DNA of 64,000 nt from Agapetus fuscipes (GCA_951799405.1 OX637339.1:18600001-18664000), one strand, 5' to 3'. Counted from the first letter of the stretch, positions 10,414 through 21,985 are shown. Notes: a model not told the origin generated them from the letters alone. Numbers and translations are program-made.

Positions 10414-11546
10414 AGCTGGTCTTCTGCATCACAGAAGGGAATTCCGTAGTACAAAATCTTAGGTCTAACACAAAAACAAATGAATAAGAAGAATAGTTTT
10501 CAAATTATAGCTCTTTAAAATTAGCACAATTTCGATATTCGGTTGAACAGGATTTTTTTTTATTTATGTGTCTTCAGTGGAGCTAGAGCGCCTGGTATTT
10601 CACCGAAGATCGCCGAGCCGCAGGTAGCTGACGGTGGGTCCCGTGACGTCATAGCCAGTCCAGACAGTAGCGCTGCGTTTTAGTCGGGCCCAATTTCATT
10701 GTTTTTTTGTTTCAAAATTATAAAATAAACCTTTAATTCAACTACTTAGCGCAGCGAAAATACTGGGTCTTTATTGCTTTCTTGGACTACTCCACAGATT
10801 TGACAAAATACCTTCCTGAGTGCCTCCATAAACTGCTCACAAAAAAATCAAAATATTTATGTTATTGAATTTACAAGAAAATATATTTATATATATTTTT
10901 TTTAATGAAAACGCATCCGACTGAAAACCATGAATTTAATATGTTTTTTCTTCTCAGAACACCTGAGCACAACATGCAGATGTGAACTATAAATAAATTT
11001 ATACCCAAGAAAATCCCGAAGGCCGAGTCCGTGAAAACCCCGAGACAGGTAGAACCAGAGAAAAGTGATACGCAAATCCCACATTTTTTTCACGGCTAGA
11101 ACTTACGCGGATGCCACAATATTGTATCGAAGATAACTATTTTTACAACTAAATGTCGGTGTTATGGCCGCGGGAATCAAGTCGTGTTATTTGGAACCGG
11201 ATAACGTTGGTTCGAATCCCGCGACGATAACTTCGACCCTGGTTCAACAGATGCCGTTGCATGCACACAAGCTTCTGCTTTCGCATGAAGACAACTGGCT
11301 AGGCAAAATAAGCTGGTGGATTGCATTCCTTTCCACAAATCTATTTAAAAAAAAAAAAAAAATCAAAGCATTTGATTCACAGGTAGAAGGGCGAGTTAAA
11401 ATGAAAGGAAAAGAGGCAAAAGTTTCAGGTTTTATGTTCATTTGTGGCTCGACCGGTACCTAGTCTAGCAGTTATCGCTACAGACTAGTTGGTTCGATTC
11501 CCGTAGAAACGAATAGTAAATTATCATTTCGATACCTTAAAGGAAA
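10414..11546. other. no gene seen; two tRNA-like box-B remnants
   Basis: AT-rich except a GC-richer patch at 10570-10690. GGTTCGAATCCCGCGACG at 11210 and GGTTCGATTCCCGTAGAAAC at 11492 look like old SINE heads. Long T/A runs. Confidence 0.4.
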
Positions 11547-11720
11547 CAATGGATTGATCAGATAAGTGAGATTGCGAATGAATGGAATTTACAGAGTGGA
11601 AACAAGAGAAGAGCATGCATGAAAAGGGTGATGAAATTAGATGAGATGAAAGAAGTATGCAAGGACAGAGTCAAGTGGAGGCACTTGTGTGGAGGTACCG
11701 GCCACCCCTAGAGGAATGGC
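11547..11720 (+). mobile_element. RTE-type LINE ORF terminus, second family
   Basis: WIDQISEIANEWNLQSGNKR, RACMKRVMKLDEMKEVCKD, VKWRHLCGGTGHP*. The 3' UTR is only about 25 nt (AGGAATGGCGGCAGGATAC) and ends in (AAGAC)n, unlike the long-tailed family. Confidence 0.75.
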
Positions 11721-11764
11721 GGCAGGATACAAGACAAGACAAAAAGGCAAAATTGAATAGGTGA

Positions 11765-11962
11765 ATATTTAGCTAACATGGGTGTCCTAGATAAATGCAC
11801 ATTTTTTTCCAATTTTCTACGATATCGATATCCTGTAGTTTGCAAGCGGTTCATAAACACTACTTTGTATTTAGTTCATTTTCTATGAGAAGTTACAAAC
11901 AGTAAAATGTTTTATCCACGATTTCTCAAATAAGTGTATCAGCACTTATTGAGTTATACCTC
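11765..11962. mobile_element. MITE of the AAGGTTAAACTGA family, reverse copy
   Basis: TTAGCTAACATGGGTGTCCT, TATGAGAAGTTACAAACAGT, CAGCACTTATTGAGTTATAC. Confidence 0.65.
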
Positions 11963-12045
11963 ATTCAAACACCCTAACCAACGGTCCATCCAGCCTTACA
12001 GTAAACGAGTCTCGCTTCAAAATTGGCGCTTTACATACCGACAAA

Positions 12046-12510
12046 AATGTCCCCTTTCTTAAGGTGTGATTCACACAAAAAAAAAACGGCGATCAACAAA
12101 TCAAAATTCTATTAATTTATATTTATTCAGTGAACACCGGTGGGCGTACATCAAATATGACGTCTAAACGTACATAAATCCATCATTGTAAACGCAGATT
12201 AAAGATCATACACGTTATTTACAAAGAAAACGTATACAGGGTAACGTAAACACGCAGCAATTTTATTTCTCCGTAGCAGTTATCAAAGAAATCAAACAGA
12301 CTCGCGATGTTTATTAGTAAACATCAACCTCTAGTATAAAATACACAGCAAACTCCCCTCGATCGCGTGAATAGAAACATAATATATGGAAGATACAACC
12401 GCACCCCTAGTGAGTGATTAAGTTTTCATGCATTTTTTTAACATTTAAACGATCCAGGGGAGATTATACTTCACTTGGGATACTGATCGTAACCAGACAT
12501 TTAAAAACGC
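12046..12510. other. no gene seen
   Basis: AT-rich, with a SINE-body scrap just before (11975-12045, ACGGTCCATCCAGCCTTACA). Nothing recognised. Confidence 0.4.
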
Positions 12511-12982
12511 AAACGCAACTAAGCTACACATATAGTGTAACTTCTTGCCTGCGTTGTCCCCGAAGGGTTCGAATGTGGCGATTCGGGACCTATTTATTTT
12601 TAAGGGGGCCGGCCTTACACCAACCACTTCAGTTGAAGCGGGGGTTTCCCAGGTTCTCATTTATTGTGAAGTCTGAGTAAGCCTTAAGATCGAACACTTG
12701 CTCTCGGCATGGAATGCAAGCATTCTACCAATTGAGCTATCGACCTTTTTACGAGCTTGGTCGTCGTCGCTACAAAGCGCCAATTCTCAAGCAAAATCCA
12801 CTTGCTGTAAGGCTGGATGGACCTTTGGTGACCGGTCATTGGTAAAGGTTTATGACTTTTTCAACCCAGCGAAGAGCAAATTTGAAAATATAAATGGTAT
12901 ATTTTATGTGCTCCGCCGGGAATCGAACCCACAACCTTCCTATTCAGAGTCCGAAGTGTTACCACTGAACTACGGACCGGTC
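12511..12982 (-). mobile_element. dimeric SINE, near full length, minus strand
   Basis: Complete order from head (GACCGGTCCGTAGTTCAGTG, 12982 down) through body, second unit (TCGATAGCTCAATTGGTAG) and tail to the TGTGTAGCTTAGTTGCG end at 12511. Closely similar to the copies at 6.6 and 24.8 kb. Confidence 0.85.
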
Positions 12983-13065
12983 ATTAACATTTGGCTTTGA
13001 TCCCTCTCTCTGCCATTTCCCATCAGTTGTGTGTTTTGGATTCACACATACACGTGGAAAAAGGT

Positions 13066-13152
13066 CCCTTATGGTGCTCTCTCATAAGGTAATCAACGGC
13101 TTAGCTGACAGTCCCACCCTGTTGGAGGGCTACAGGTTGTATGTGCCTGACA
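13066..13152 (+). mobile_element. Jockey-like LINE ORF fragment
   Basis: Encodes GALSHKVINGLADSPTLLEG and YRLYVPD, nearly the same as the LINE at 3.4-6.3 kb (THKVINGLIDSPTLLEGYRL). Confidence 0.75.
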
Positions 13153-13689
13153 AAAACCTCATTTAGTCGTCTTCGACGAACATAAACCGTGTTTTCAATT
13201 CCATTAAAATCGTGCGTATATTCTTAAGACACCCTTCACTAGGCACGTTATCCGCTCCAAACAGAATTATCATAAAAATAATAAGCAGGTTTTGTTTACT
13301 CTGAGAGGTGATACGTACAGATTCCCTACACTCCTTGCAGGCGCTCTCTCTCTCACTGGTATTGATCGATTTGTATTTGTATTTTATATGCTCTACTATA
13401 CTATATGTACGTCCAAAGTGAAATATTTACATGCCAGAAGATAAACACACACAAATCTTTATTTATCTTTAGGCTCGCAAGCGGGAACGTGCCCGAACTG
13501 TTTGCGCTACGTACGCCGAAAACAGTCTCCCCGAGGGCTACTTGTATGTATGTATGTAAGAACTCACAAGGTGGAGCCACGCCCTGTGTTTACATCTCGT
13601 ACGGAAATTCGCATGCAAAAATGTGATTTCATACAACTGATTAAAATGCCCCTTGACAGAATCTCCACCGACACAATGTCCATTGACAA
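13153..13689. other. no gene seen
   Basis: AT-rich. ACCGACACAATGTCCATTG at 13667 is a scrap of the minisatellite family at 17.3 kb. Confidence 0.4.
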
Positions 13690-14230
13690 AATGTCCGTTT
13701 CGATAACTCAGGTGGTGGAGTGCTTGCATACCATGCCGTGAGTCCGGGTTCGAATTCCACCGTGGGTGTCAGAAATGATTACTCAGCGTTCGCAAGATAT
13801 GAGTACCAGCCCCCTCGGAAGCTGGGAAACCCGCACTTCAACTGAAGGGGTTGGCGTAAGGCCTTACCTTAAAAAACTAATAGGTTCCACTCTAATCTAA
13901 TATAATCTAAGCTGCAAAGATATATATCATTTAAGATTTATACTAAATGCATTCCCACAAGCAGATATGTATAATTTCGCGCTAACACATGCCGCATGTG
14001 GACCTACAATATAAAAACCCAATCTCAAATGAACATAAGCCTTGCAACTCTTGCCGTCCTTCCCTGAAACAGGGGTGACATTGGCAAAGTGAACCATTTT
14101 TATATTATGGGTGGTCAGCCGCATAACAACCTATAACTATAAGTCAAGGAACATTCTCGCTACATGCAAAACCCTTCGGGGATAACGGGGCAAGAAGTTG
14201 CATTATAGATATGTGTAGCTTAGTTGCGTA
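13690..14230 (+). mobile_element. SINE (second tRNA-like unit and tail) split by an RTE tail
   Basis: Second-unit SINE starts at GATAACTCAGGTGGTGGAG, with box B GGTTCGAATTCC, and reads to AATAGGTTCCACTC at 13890. After an RTE tail on the minus strand it resumes at GCTACATGCAAAACCCTTCG and ends in TGTGTAGCTTAGTTGCG at 14230. The RTE insertion is therefore younger. Confidence 0.75.
13886..14152 (-). mobile_element. RTE tail inside a SINE
   Basis: CTAATCTAATATAATCTAAG to CTATAAGTCAAGGAAC, nearly full length. The short frame [18 protein letters not shown] in it is repeat-derived, not a gene. Confidence 0.8.
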
Positions 14231-14310
14231 GCTAGCAATATAATGTCCACCGGCCATTCCATCCATTTTGAATATATGTCGGTGGACATTATGTCGGTAA
14301 AAATTTTGTG

Positions 14311-14885
14311 GATGGATAGATTATATTTAGTACTTTTTTATGACTGAGCATCCACCACATTGAAACATCTACGAAACAAACGCCTCTGCTTGTAAATACA
14401 AAAATATTCCAATACTAATTTCTATGGCAAACTTGGAATAAAAACAGAGGTCCTTCTTTCTCTCGATAATCACAATCAATATCTTGTACAAACTTTTAAG
14501 TGCCCGAAGTTTTTTTTTTGTTGTTGTAAATTTACATTGAAAAGTTTTCTCTCGCATCCCCGAGTACACAACACTTGAGTAAATTTCCCTCGATCGTGTA
14601 AATATAGCTACTAAACTAAATCACTCAATAGTTGTGCTTTCGTGTCTGGCTTACATTTCTCTCTATTTACGCGATCGAGGTGACACGAGGCTTTTTTTAT
14701 ACTCGGGGCACTCTTATAGAGCCCCTCGGAGCGCCGAGTAAACACAAATCTTGGATCCTACATTAATTTCCATTAGAAATTTTGTGCCTATTTTTATAAC
14801 AGTGTAAAAAAAGGGATATCTACTTTTTTCACAATGTCACCCCTGATTTAAAACGCAAGCGAGCTGTCTATAATCAATACATAAT
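14311..14885. other. no gene seen
   Basis: AT-rich. CCTCGATCGTGTAAATA and TTTACGCGATCGAGG (14589, 14656) form a loose inverted repeat. Nothing coding. Confidence 0.35.
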
Positions 14886-14968
14886 GACCGGTCCGTGGTC
14901 TAGTGGTTAGCGCTTCGGTCTCGTAATCGGAAGGTCGTGGGTTCGATTCCCGGCGGAGCACAAAAAAA
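14886..14968 (+). mobile_element. SINE tRNA-like head only
   Basis: GACCGGTCCGTGGTCTAGTG to CCCGGCGGAGCACAAAAAA, with boxes A and B present. The 5' and 3' ends do not pair as an acceptor stem, so this is a SINE head, not a tRNA gene. It runs into the RTE ORF fragment at about 15000. Confidence 0.7.
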
Positions 14969-14999
14969 TATATCATTAAGAAACATATAAAAAAACATA

Positions 15000-15293
15000 T
15001 AAGGACAGAAAGAAATGGCGGTTGATCTGTAATGCTGGCGGCTAGGGCTAGGGTTTCTCAAGTTTTCTAAATTTTTGTTAATTAAAAATTAGATTTTTTT
15101 TTTTGATTTTAATGTTTATCCATTTGCTAATGTCCAAAATGTTATTTGTTGTGTATATTTCTTGACTTACAGGTTGGTATGCGGCGGAGTTGCAGGGTGT
15201 ATGTCCATTTGAGATTTGGTTTTTATGTTGTAGGTTCACATGCGGCATGCGCAACATAGAGAACTAACTAAGATTAGATTGGATTAGATTTGA
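15000..15293 (+). mobile_element. RTE LINE 3' end with an internally deleted tail
   Basis: AGGACAGAAAGAAATGGCGG encodes RKKWRLICNAGG at the ORF end, followed by UTR and tail. About 80 bp from GGCTGACCACCC to GGCAAGA are missing. Confidence 0.75.
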
Positions 15294-15534
15294 AGAACAA
15301 GGAATGTTAGATTAAGAAAATTATAAGTTTAAATCAAAATTTAAAATCATGGATATTGCCTGTCACAAGGAACCGGAAATACCGTCATAAACTGTGGTAG
15401 CAACTGTTGCATTACAAAATTTTCAGAGCCTCAGATACACACATATGCCACTAGGTTTTTATTTTTTTCTTACGAACTTATTTCCTTATTTTTGCTGACA
15501 CTCCTTGTTATTCCCCTGTAGTCTTCATACACTA

Positions 15535-15675
15535 TATTTTCAAATATGCCCTTCGCCGGTTAAAAAAATAATATGCCTTTACCGAAGACCGGCTACCAAA
15601 GATCCTTCCAGCATTACAGCAACTGGGTCTTGTTTGAGTAATACGCATTCCAAGTAAGATCGTGCTTGTAGTATA
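15535..15675 (+). mobile_element. SINE body fragment
   Basis: TTCAAATATGCCCTTCGCCG, then ACCGAAGACCGGCTACCAAA and TTACAGCAACTGGGTCTTG match the SINE body. Both tRNA-like ends are missing. Confidence 0.6.
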
Positions 15676-16460
15676 ATATATAGTATTGTGTTACAGAAAT
15701 TATGTTTATTAATTATTTAATTAAACAATTATGTTAAATTTGGCAAACAATATTGCACAATATAATTATGACCAGTTAACATAGCTCTGTAATGCAATTA
15801 TTATAAATTTAAAGTCTAAAATAGAATGAGAAATGTTTGCAAGCTAGCACAGCCCGGTTATATTGGGCAAGTTTCGTGACTGGTACAGATGTACAAAAAA
15901 AAGTTTTTAAATTGCACAGTGGACTGCACATGACTTTACAGCATAATATAAGGTTGTGGACTGTGGTCAGGTCATCTTTAATTTTCACAGTCTTCTTCTT
16001 CTTCTTCTTCGTGTCAGACACTACGCTACTCTAGCCCAGTGCCGGGCAGCATCCACTGCTTCACCATTACTCTCCATTAGGTCGGCCAGTGAGCAGCTTG
16101 TTGGGCAGGCCGTTTTTTCATAGTTTGTATTATAAATTAATGTGATCTGTTTCAGTAATTTTTATTTTGCAAGTACCTACATATTATGTAGGTACGATCA
16201 TTGATCCCTTTTGTATCAAAACTAACACTGTGCGGTAGATATACTTTTCATTCATATTACGGAAAAAAGTAAATTACTGTAAAATTCGAGCATTTATAAA
16301 ATTTTAAGAATCATAGCCAATTTTTTTTTTATATTAACCTTTCAAACTAACAAGAACATTATGATTATTTTTAGTATTATTTTTTTGCCATGTTTGTGTT
16401 GCCGCCCTTCTCTAAACACAAACTCTCTTTATACCTTGATAGCGAATTATTTAAAACTTC
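15676..16460. other. no gene seen
   Basis: AT-rich with a (CTT)n run at 15990-16010. Short frames have no recognisable content. Confidence 0.4.
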
Positions 16461-16880
16461 AAGGACGATAGCTCAATTGGTAGAGTGCTTGCATTCCATG
16501 CCGACAGCAAGGGTTCGATCACAAGGTTTACTCAGCTAATCTAATCCAATCTAATTTGAGTTCCAAAGATATGTTACATTGGAGATTCACATTACATGCA
16601 TTCCCACAAGCAGATATGTATAATTTCGCGCTTGCACATGCCTCATGTGAACCTACAACATAAAAACCAAATCTCAAATGGACATACACCCTGCAACTCT
16701 TGCCGTCCTTCCCTGAAACAGGGGTGACATTGGCAAAGTGAACCATTTTTACAGCATGGCTGGTCAGCCGCATACTAATCTATAAGTCAAGGAACTCAGC
16801 CTTTACATAAAAAGTGTACCAGCCCCCCCGGGAGCTGAGAAACCCCCACTTGGTGTGAGGCCCGCTCCCTTACCACTAGA
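16461..16880 (+). mobile_element. SINE second unit and tail split by an RTE tail with CTCAGC duplication
   Basis: GATAGCTCAATTGGTAGAGT, box B GGTTCGATCACA, then ACTCAGC at 16537. An RTE tail (minus) intervenes and the SINE resumes with CTCAGCCTTTACATAAAA at about 16795. CTCAGC is duplicated, consistent with a 6-bp target duplication. Confidence 0.75.
16538..16794 (-). mobile_element. RTE tail inside a SINE
   Basis: TAATCTAATCCAATCTAATT to CTATAAGTCAAGGAA, flanked by CTCAGC on both sides. Confidence 0.85.
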
Positions 16881-16904
16881 TTGGCGCGTTGTTTCAACAT
16901 CCAA

Positions 16905-16965
16905 GCTGTGAAAGGACCCTTGGGGCTTGTTTCATACGATAACAGCGCTCTATATATAAATCAGC
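16905..16965 (+). mobile_element. L2/CR1-like 3' UTR fragment
   Basis: GAAAGGACCCTTGGGGCTTG to CAGCGCTCTATATATAAA resembles the terminal UTR of these LINEs. Confidence 0.45.
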
Positions 16966-17007
16966 ACATGGTATCTGTCGCTGTAATGATTTAGGGTCAC
17001 ACTCGCT

Positions 17008-17035
17008 TCATGTGTGTGTGTGTGTGTGTGTGTGC
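17008..17035. repeat. (TG)n microsatellite
   Basis: Uninterrupted TG dinucleotides. Confidence 0.8.
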
Positions 17036-17261
17036 ATATTCACGTGAGTATAAGTGTGTGTTTGTATGATATAAAGTAGCCATTAGACCCAAGTGCCCAG
17101 TTCCTGTTGGAACAGAATGAGCCGCCACAGCTCACGTTATAATCAACTCCTCTCCTCCAGTATCTGACCGTCAAGAAAATAGATAACGTTTTTACGTAGG
17201 CAAATAAAGCCAAGACAAATCGATCAACGACAACTAGTCCATGGACAAATCGGTGACGGTT

Positions 17262-17420
17262 CCACGACAAAATGTCCATTGACAAAATGTCCCCCCGAAA
17301 AAATGTCCACTCGACAAAATGTCCACCGACAGAATGTCCACCGACAAAATGTCCACCGACAGAATTTCCATCGACAAAATGTCCACCGACAGAATTTCTA
17401 CCAACTGAATGTCTACCACG
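17262..17420. repeat. 15-bp minisatellite ACCGACAAAATGTCC
   Basis: About nine units, alternating ACCGACAGAATGTCC and ACCGACAAAATGTCC, degrading to ACCAACTGAATGTCT. On minus it reads VDILS five-residue repeats only because 15 is a multiple of 3. Related pieces lie at 13655-13700, 14240-14310 and 18000-18110. Confidence 0.8.
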
Positions 17421-17519
17421 AGCTAAATGTTCAATGAGATGGTAGCGACAGGTCGTCCAAACAAGCTGGGGGCGATTGTTCCCTGAATCCCGAGACTACC
17501 TGCTACTGCAACCTCGCGC

Positions 17520-17780
17520 GGACAAACACTGAGGTCAGCTGCATCAAGAAGCAGCTGCCGGACATCCCTGCAAGAAGGCCCCGCACTGTTTTTGGAGACA
17601 GAGCATTCAAGGCAGCCGCTCCAATGACTTGGAACGCTATTCCCGCCTCACTGAGGGAACTGGATATGGAGAGACCGTTTAAAAGAGGTCTCAAGACTCA
17701 CCTCTTCGTCCAAACATACGGACAAGCGCCTTTGTAGTGACACACTGTCATAAAAGGCGCTATACAAATTTTGTCTTATC
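17520..17780 (+). mobile_element. L2/CR1-like LINE 3' end
   Basis: Encodes IPARRPRTVFGDRAFKAAAP, MTWNAIPASLRELDMERPFK, RGLKTHLFVQTYGQAPL*, then a UTR (AAAGGCGCTATACAAATTTT). Confidence 0.8.
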
Positions 17781-19159
17781 TATCTACCCCCTCTCCCCCG
17801 TCGAAGATTTTCATTTGGGCATAAGGAGGCGATGGGTTTAACTATTTACGCATAGAGAGGCGATGGAGAAAAAAAGGTGGCGAAACACTGGTCTATACGA
17901 GTTTTTGATCAACGATGTTTCGGTCACAGACAGCCCCATGACAGAAAAAAGCACTTAAGTAAAACTACAGTGATAATAAAGGTTTTTTCAGAGAGCAGGT
18001 TTTCTATTATGGTGCTGTCTGTGGACCAATATTGCGTGTGACCGATTCGTCGTGTGGACGAACTGTCCATGGACGAGTTGTCTGTGACCGATATGTCGTG
18101 AAACCGGTATATATTGCTCCAGAGAAAAACCAATGCGAAAAAATACCAAATACTTTGTATTACAAAAAAGAATTCCTAAAATATCGTGATTTTAGTATCT
18201 ACGAAAATTATATTATTTTGTCAATTGAGCCGCATAGAATCAAAGGCGGCGATCTACGATTCTTGAGAAAACGAGATAAATGTATGGAAACATAGAGAAT
18301 TTTATTAATCGTTTGGTGGTTCACACCCTGACGGTCCATTGTACATAGAAACAAATTAATAATTACTTGATATTCATACATTTAAATAACATTAAACTTT
18401 GATTTCAATAAATTAAATTTGATTAGATGATGATTTGTACAGTGCCGTTTCGTGACTACTGTCACTGGAAGGGCGCTTAGGAATTTGCACATACAGAATA
18501 TCGTTATCAATGTTAAAAATTAATTCTTAAACATTGCAACTAACATATGAATCCACGGCTGTATCATCCTTCAGGGCGGGATGCCAAAAAAAAATTATTA
18601 TAATATCGTTTTCAGTGTTTCAATACATTGATCTTATTTTAAAACTCTACATTACCACCACAGTTCCTTAGGACTCTTTTTAAAATTTAAAAACAATACC
18701 AAACCTGAAAAACATACAAGCGTCCAAATCAAAACCTAGCACCACCAAATATTTAAAAAAACATAAACAAACACTTCAAAAGTAAACAAAAACTTTCAAC
18801 ACAATAATATAAAATTCACATTAAAAATTTGGACTTGAAACGTTTTTCATCCGGTCCAATCACAGCAACAAAAACATTCCACAAACACAGACACAGGATG
18901 TTCACAATCTTACGAAGAAAACATAAAGAAATCACATTCAATGTTTTATATTTCTAATGACGGCACCCTACATTCACGAATAATCGGACTTTAGAGTGCA
19001 TGCAGGCAGGGGACCGAGTCGCGTGGAGGCCTACGATAGACTGGCTTCCTACTCAAGGCAGACAGTCACACATACACGGAACAGGCACGGTGTGGTCGGC
19101 CAAGGAGAAAAACGACGTCGCTTTTAATATTTGATATTCGGCTTTTAATATTTGATGTA
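17781..19159. other. no gene seen
   Basis: Contains a GTCTGTGGACC/TGTCCATGGACGAGTTGTC element at 17990-18110 related to 17205-17260, one LINE UTR scrap at 18423, and A-rich DNA after 18500. Confidence 0.4.
18423..18490 (-). mobile_element. L2/CR1-like 3' UTR fragment
   Basis: GATGATGATTTGTACAGTGC, then CGTTTCGTGACTACTGTCAC. On minus it reads GCGCCCTTCCAGTGACAG...GGCACTGTACAAATCATC. Confidence 0.55.
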
Positions 19160-19580
19160 CGGTGGAAATGAAGCATTTGAGAAGCATGACAGGAAAAACT
19201 CTGAGGGATAGAGTTAGAAATGAATGGGTAAAAAAAGAATGTAATTTGAAAGAGGATGTGAAAGTTGAGGTACAAAAGAATGTGATGAGATGGTTTGGGC
19301 ATGTGGAAAGAATGAATGATGATAGACTGACAAAGTATGTATACAAAGAAAGTGTGAAAGGAAAAAGAGGGAGGGGACGAGAAAAGTATGGAGTGATCAG
19401 ATTGAGGAGATTGTGAAAGAATGGGATATACAAAGTGAGCGTAAAAGAAGAAAATGCATGAAAAAGGTGATGGATATGAATGAATTGAAAGAGGTATGTA
19501 AGGATAGGAAAAAATGGAGGCAACTCTGCAGAGGCTCTGGCCACCCCTAGCGGAATGGCGACAGAGTTACAGTTACAGGC
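19160..19580 (+). mobile_element. RTE-type LINE ORF terminus, short-tail family
   Basis: MKHLRSMTGKTLRDRVRNEW, VMRWFGHVERMNDDRLTKYV, frameshift near 19380, then [20 protein letters not shown] and LCRGSGHP*, ending in (GTTACA)n. Confidence 0.8.
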
Positions 19581-19754
19581 TATGGTGTGCGGTGCGACTA
19601 TGACGTGGACCATGCTTCTTTGTTTATGCATTTACTATCAAGCAAAACAAAAATAATTGAAAGAAAAGAAAACTTTTCACAGATGTTTTGTAGATTTGAA
19701 TTGTATTGTTTTCGCTTAGTGTTTGCTTGTTTTATACAGTTGGATGTAATTAAA

Positions 19755-19862
19755 TGTTTGTATTCCTCGATTTATAGATTGGTGTGAGGCTGAGCACCCA
19801 TACTGTAAAAAATGGTTCACTTTTCCAATGTCACCCCTGTTTCAGAGAAGGTCGGCACTGCA
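19755..19862 (+). mobile_element. RTE tail, 5' half
   Basis: TTCCTCGATTTATAGATTGG to TCAGAGAAGGTCGGCA. Confidence 0.65.
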
Positions 19863-20232
19863 CTAGAGTACGGCACCTTTCATAGGCACTATCAGACGTC
19901 ATCTCAATATCCTCCCAGCATTTACGTTTAGTATGAAAAATACATTTGGTAGGCGGCGCCCGTCCTGCGTCTCTTTAATAATAATCATTATTCCGCCGGA
20001 CTCTGTTTGCGGAGGATCGTCCCTTTGCCGCGCGAAAAGACAACACATAAACCGCTGTTATCTTTAATAAGGCCCGCGTAGATTTGTTTGTTCTGTCCCG
20101 ATGAATTTTTCAATCTTCATTTACTTTTTATTTTGCAGACGCGGAAAACAATCATTTCATCAACATAAATGGATATCCATGGAGATATGAATCGAATGGA
20201 AAATTGAACGTAAATGCAGAATAGCAGAAGAA

Positions 20233-20390
20233 CTATTCTGCTAAATTCCTTACACTTTGGATATCAATCCAAGTCGGAGTTTGCTAGCGTTTGCGAAAGA
20301 ACTCCAAAGATGAAAAATCACACTATACCTATTTTTGGACACGAATCACTATCTCGTCGCGTTTAGGTCATAAGGAATTTAGCAGAATAG
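20233..20390. mobile_element. 158-bp MITE with perfect 20-bp inverted repeats
   Basis: CTATTCTGCTAAATTCCTTA (20233-20252) and its exact reverse complement (20371-20390). No coding capacity. Confidence 0.6.
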
Positions 20391-20429
20391 GGCTTTAGAG
20401 CTTCAACAGAGTTATCAAGATATCTGTAT

Positions 20430-20835
20430 CTCTGTCGCCATCCCGCTAGATGTGGCCAGAGCCTCTGCAGAGCTGCATCCATTTCTTCCTATATACCTCT
20501 TTCAATTCATTCATATCCATCACTTTTTTCATGCATTTTCTTCTTTTACGCTCACCTTGTAAATCCCATTCTTTCACAATCTCCTCAATCTGATCAATAA
20601 ATTATTTTCTCGGTCGTCCCTTACCTCCTTTTCCTTCCACACTTCCTCTGTATATGTACTTTGTCAGTCTATCATTCATTCTTTCCACATGCCCAAACCA
20701 TCTCGTCACATTATTTTGTACCTCAACTTGAACATCCTCTTTCAACTTACATTCTTTCTTTACCCATTCATTCCTAACTTTATCCCTGACGGGTTTCCTG
20801 TCATGATTCTCACATTCTTCATTTTCACCGTGCAT
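20430..20835 (-). mobile_element. RTE-type LINE ORF terminus, short-tail family
   Basis: KPVRDKVRNEWVKKECKLKE, VTRWFGHVERMNDRLTKYIY, GRPRK, then a damaged C-terminus ending in the SGHI region at 20450. Confidence 0.75.
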
Positions 20836-20844
20836 ACTTTCGAA

Positions 20845-21043
20845 AAAAATAATATTAAATGCATGCCCAGAAGCACGCATATGTGAGATCGCGCTTATTA
20901 CACATGATGCATGTGTGCGTATAGAATAAACAAAACCTCACATGAACATAAACTTTGCAACTACTCCCTGAAACCGGGGTGAAATTGGTAGAAGTGAACC
21001 AAGAGTTTACAGCATAGGGGGTGAGCGTCATACCAACTTCTTC
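20845..21043 (-). mobile_element. RTE tail, diverged
   Basis: TATTAAATGCATGCCCAGAA to GCGTCATACCAACTTC; many changes, no microsatellite end. Confidence 0.6.
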
Positions 21044-21334
21044 ATCATTATGTCAATAATTGCGTATAATGAGTCACTCTGGTCTACTGGTTGTTTCTAT
21101 AACTAGAAGATGACTCCATCACGAATGCAATCTGACTCAAGAATTTCATCACCGTCACCGTTATCTCATTTTCGGTAAGCATTTGGAAAATTTTGCAACA
21201 CTAGAAATACCAATTAATTGGCGAATTAAATTGAACAAAACATGAGCGTGGACGAGAAGGAACTAGGACAGAATAAATTCATGAAAAAAGCGAGATTTCT
21301 AAGGGTCGTGAAAAGAAGAAGAGTTAAATAAAAC

Positions 21335-21662
21335 GCAAAGCAACTAAGCTGCACACATAATGCAACTAATTCTTGTGCTGTACTCGAAGAGCTGGCATGT
21401 AGCGAGTGAAATATACTTATTTTGACAGGTAAGTGGACCGGCCTTGCGCTGACCACTTCCAGGTTTTGACAGGCTTTCCTGCTCACAGGGGAACAGTTTT
21501 ATATTTCCTGTGTAGGCTGTGTAAACCTTGCCGGTTCTATGATTTTTTTGGTTTGGTTTAGAATAAGCACCGAAACGAGATTTCGCTTCTGAAACTCTTG
21601 GTGGAGATCAAACCTCAGCCCTCTGGCTTTAAACGCAGGCGTTTTAACAACTAAGACCGGTC
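21335..21662 (-). mobile_element. SINE second unit and tail, diverged, minus strand
   Basis: Contains reversed versions of the tail (ACGCAAAGCAACTAAGCTGC at the low end, GGACCGGCCTTGC) and of the tRNA-like unit, ending at AAGACCGGTC. Many substitutions suggest an old copy. Confidence 0.6.
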
Positions 21663-21734
21663 TACGAGTACGTTTTCTAGTTTTCGCCTATTTATATGTT
21701 TATATGATATAGTATATCATATTATAAGTATTAT

Positions 21735-21985
21735 ATGATTCATTCCTTGACTTAAAGGTTGGTATGAGGCTGACCACCCATACTGTAAAAAATGGTTCAC
21801 TTAGCCAATGTCACCCCTGCTTCAGGGAAGGTCGGCAAGAGTTGCAGGGTGTATGTCCATTCGAAATTGGGTTTTTATATTGTAGGTCCACATGCGGCAT
21901 TTGTGAGCGCGAAATTATGCGTGTCTGCTTGTGGGAATGCATTTAATATGAACCTCAATCTTTGCAACTTAGATTTGGATATGTT
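21735..21985 (+). mobile_element. RTE tail
   Basis: GATTCATTCCTTGACTTAAA to TTGCAACTTAGATTTGG. Confidence 0.8.

Noticed and set aside
14886..14968. tRNA gene candidate with intact boxes A and B
   Set aside because: The ends (GGTCCGTG and CGGAGCAC) do not pair as an acceptor stem, and the same head occurs fused to SINE bodies at many sites.
17234..17419. Minus-strand frame of VDILS repeats
   Set aside because: A 15-bp minisatellite keeps frame automatically; no start context or other coding sign.
17262..17420. Telomere-type or TTAGA-repeat arrays as chromosome-end sequence
   Set aside because: The TTAGA/TATAGAT runs are short and always end RTE tails, so they are LINE 3' microsatellites, not telomeric DNA.
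19053..19631. 192-codon minus-strand frame
   Set aside because: It is antisense to an RTE reverse-transcriptase remnant whose plus-strand frame is clearly recognisable.
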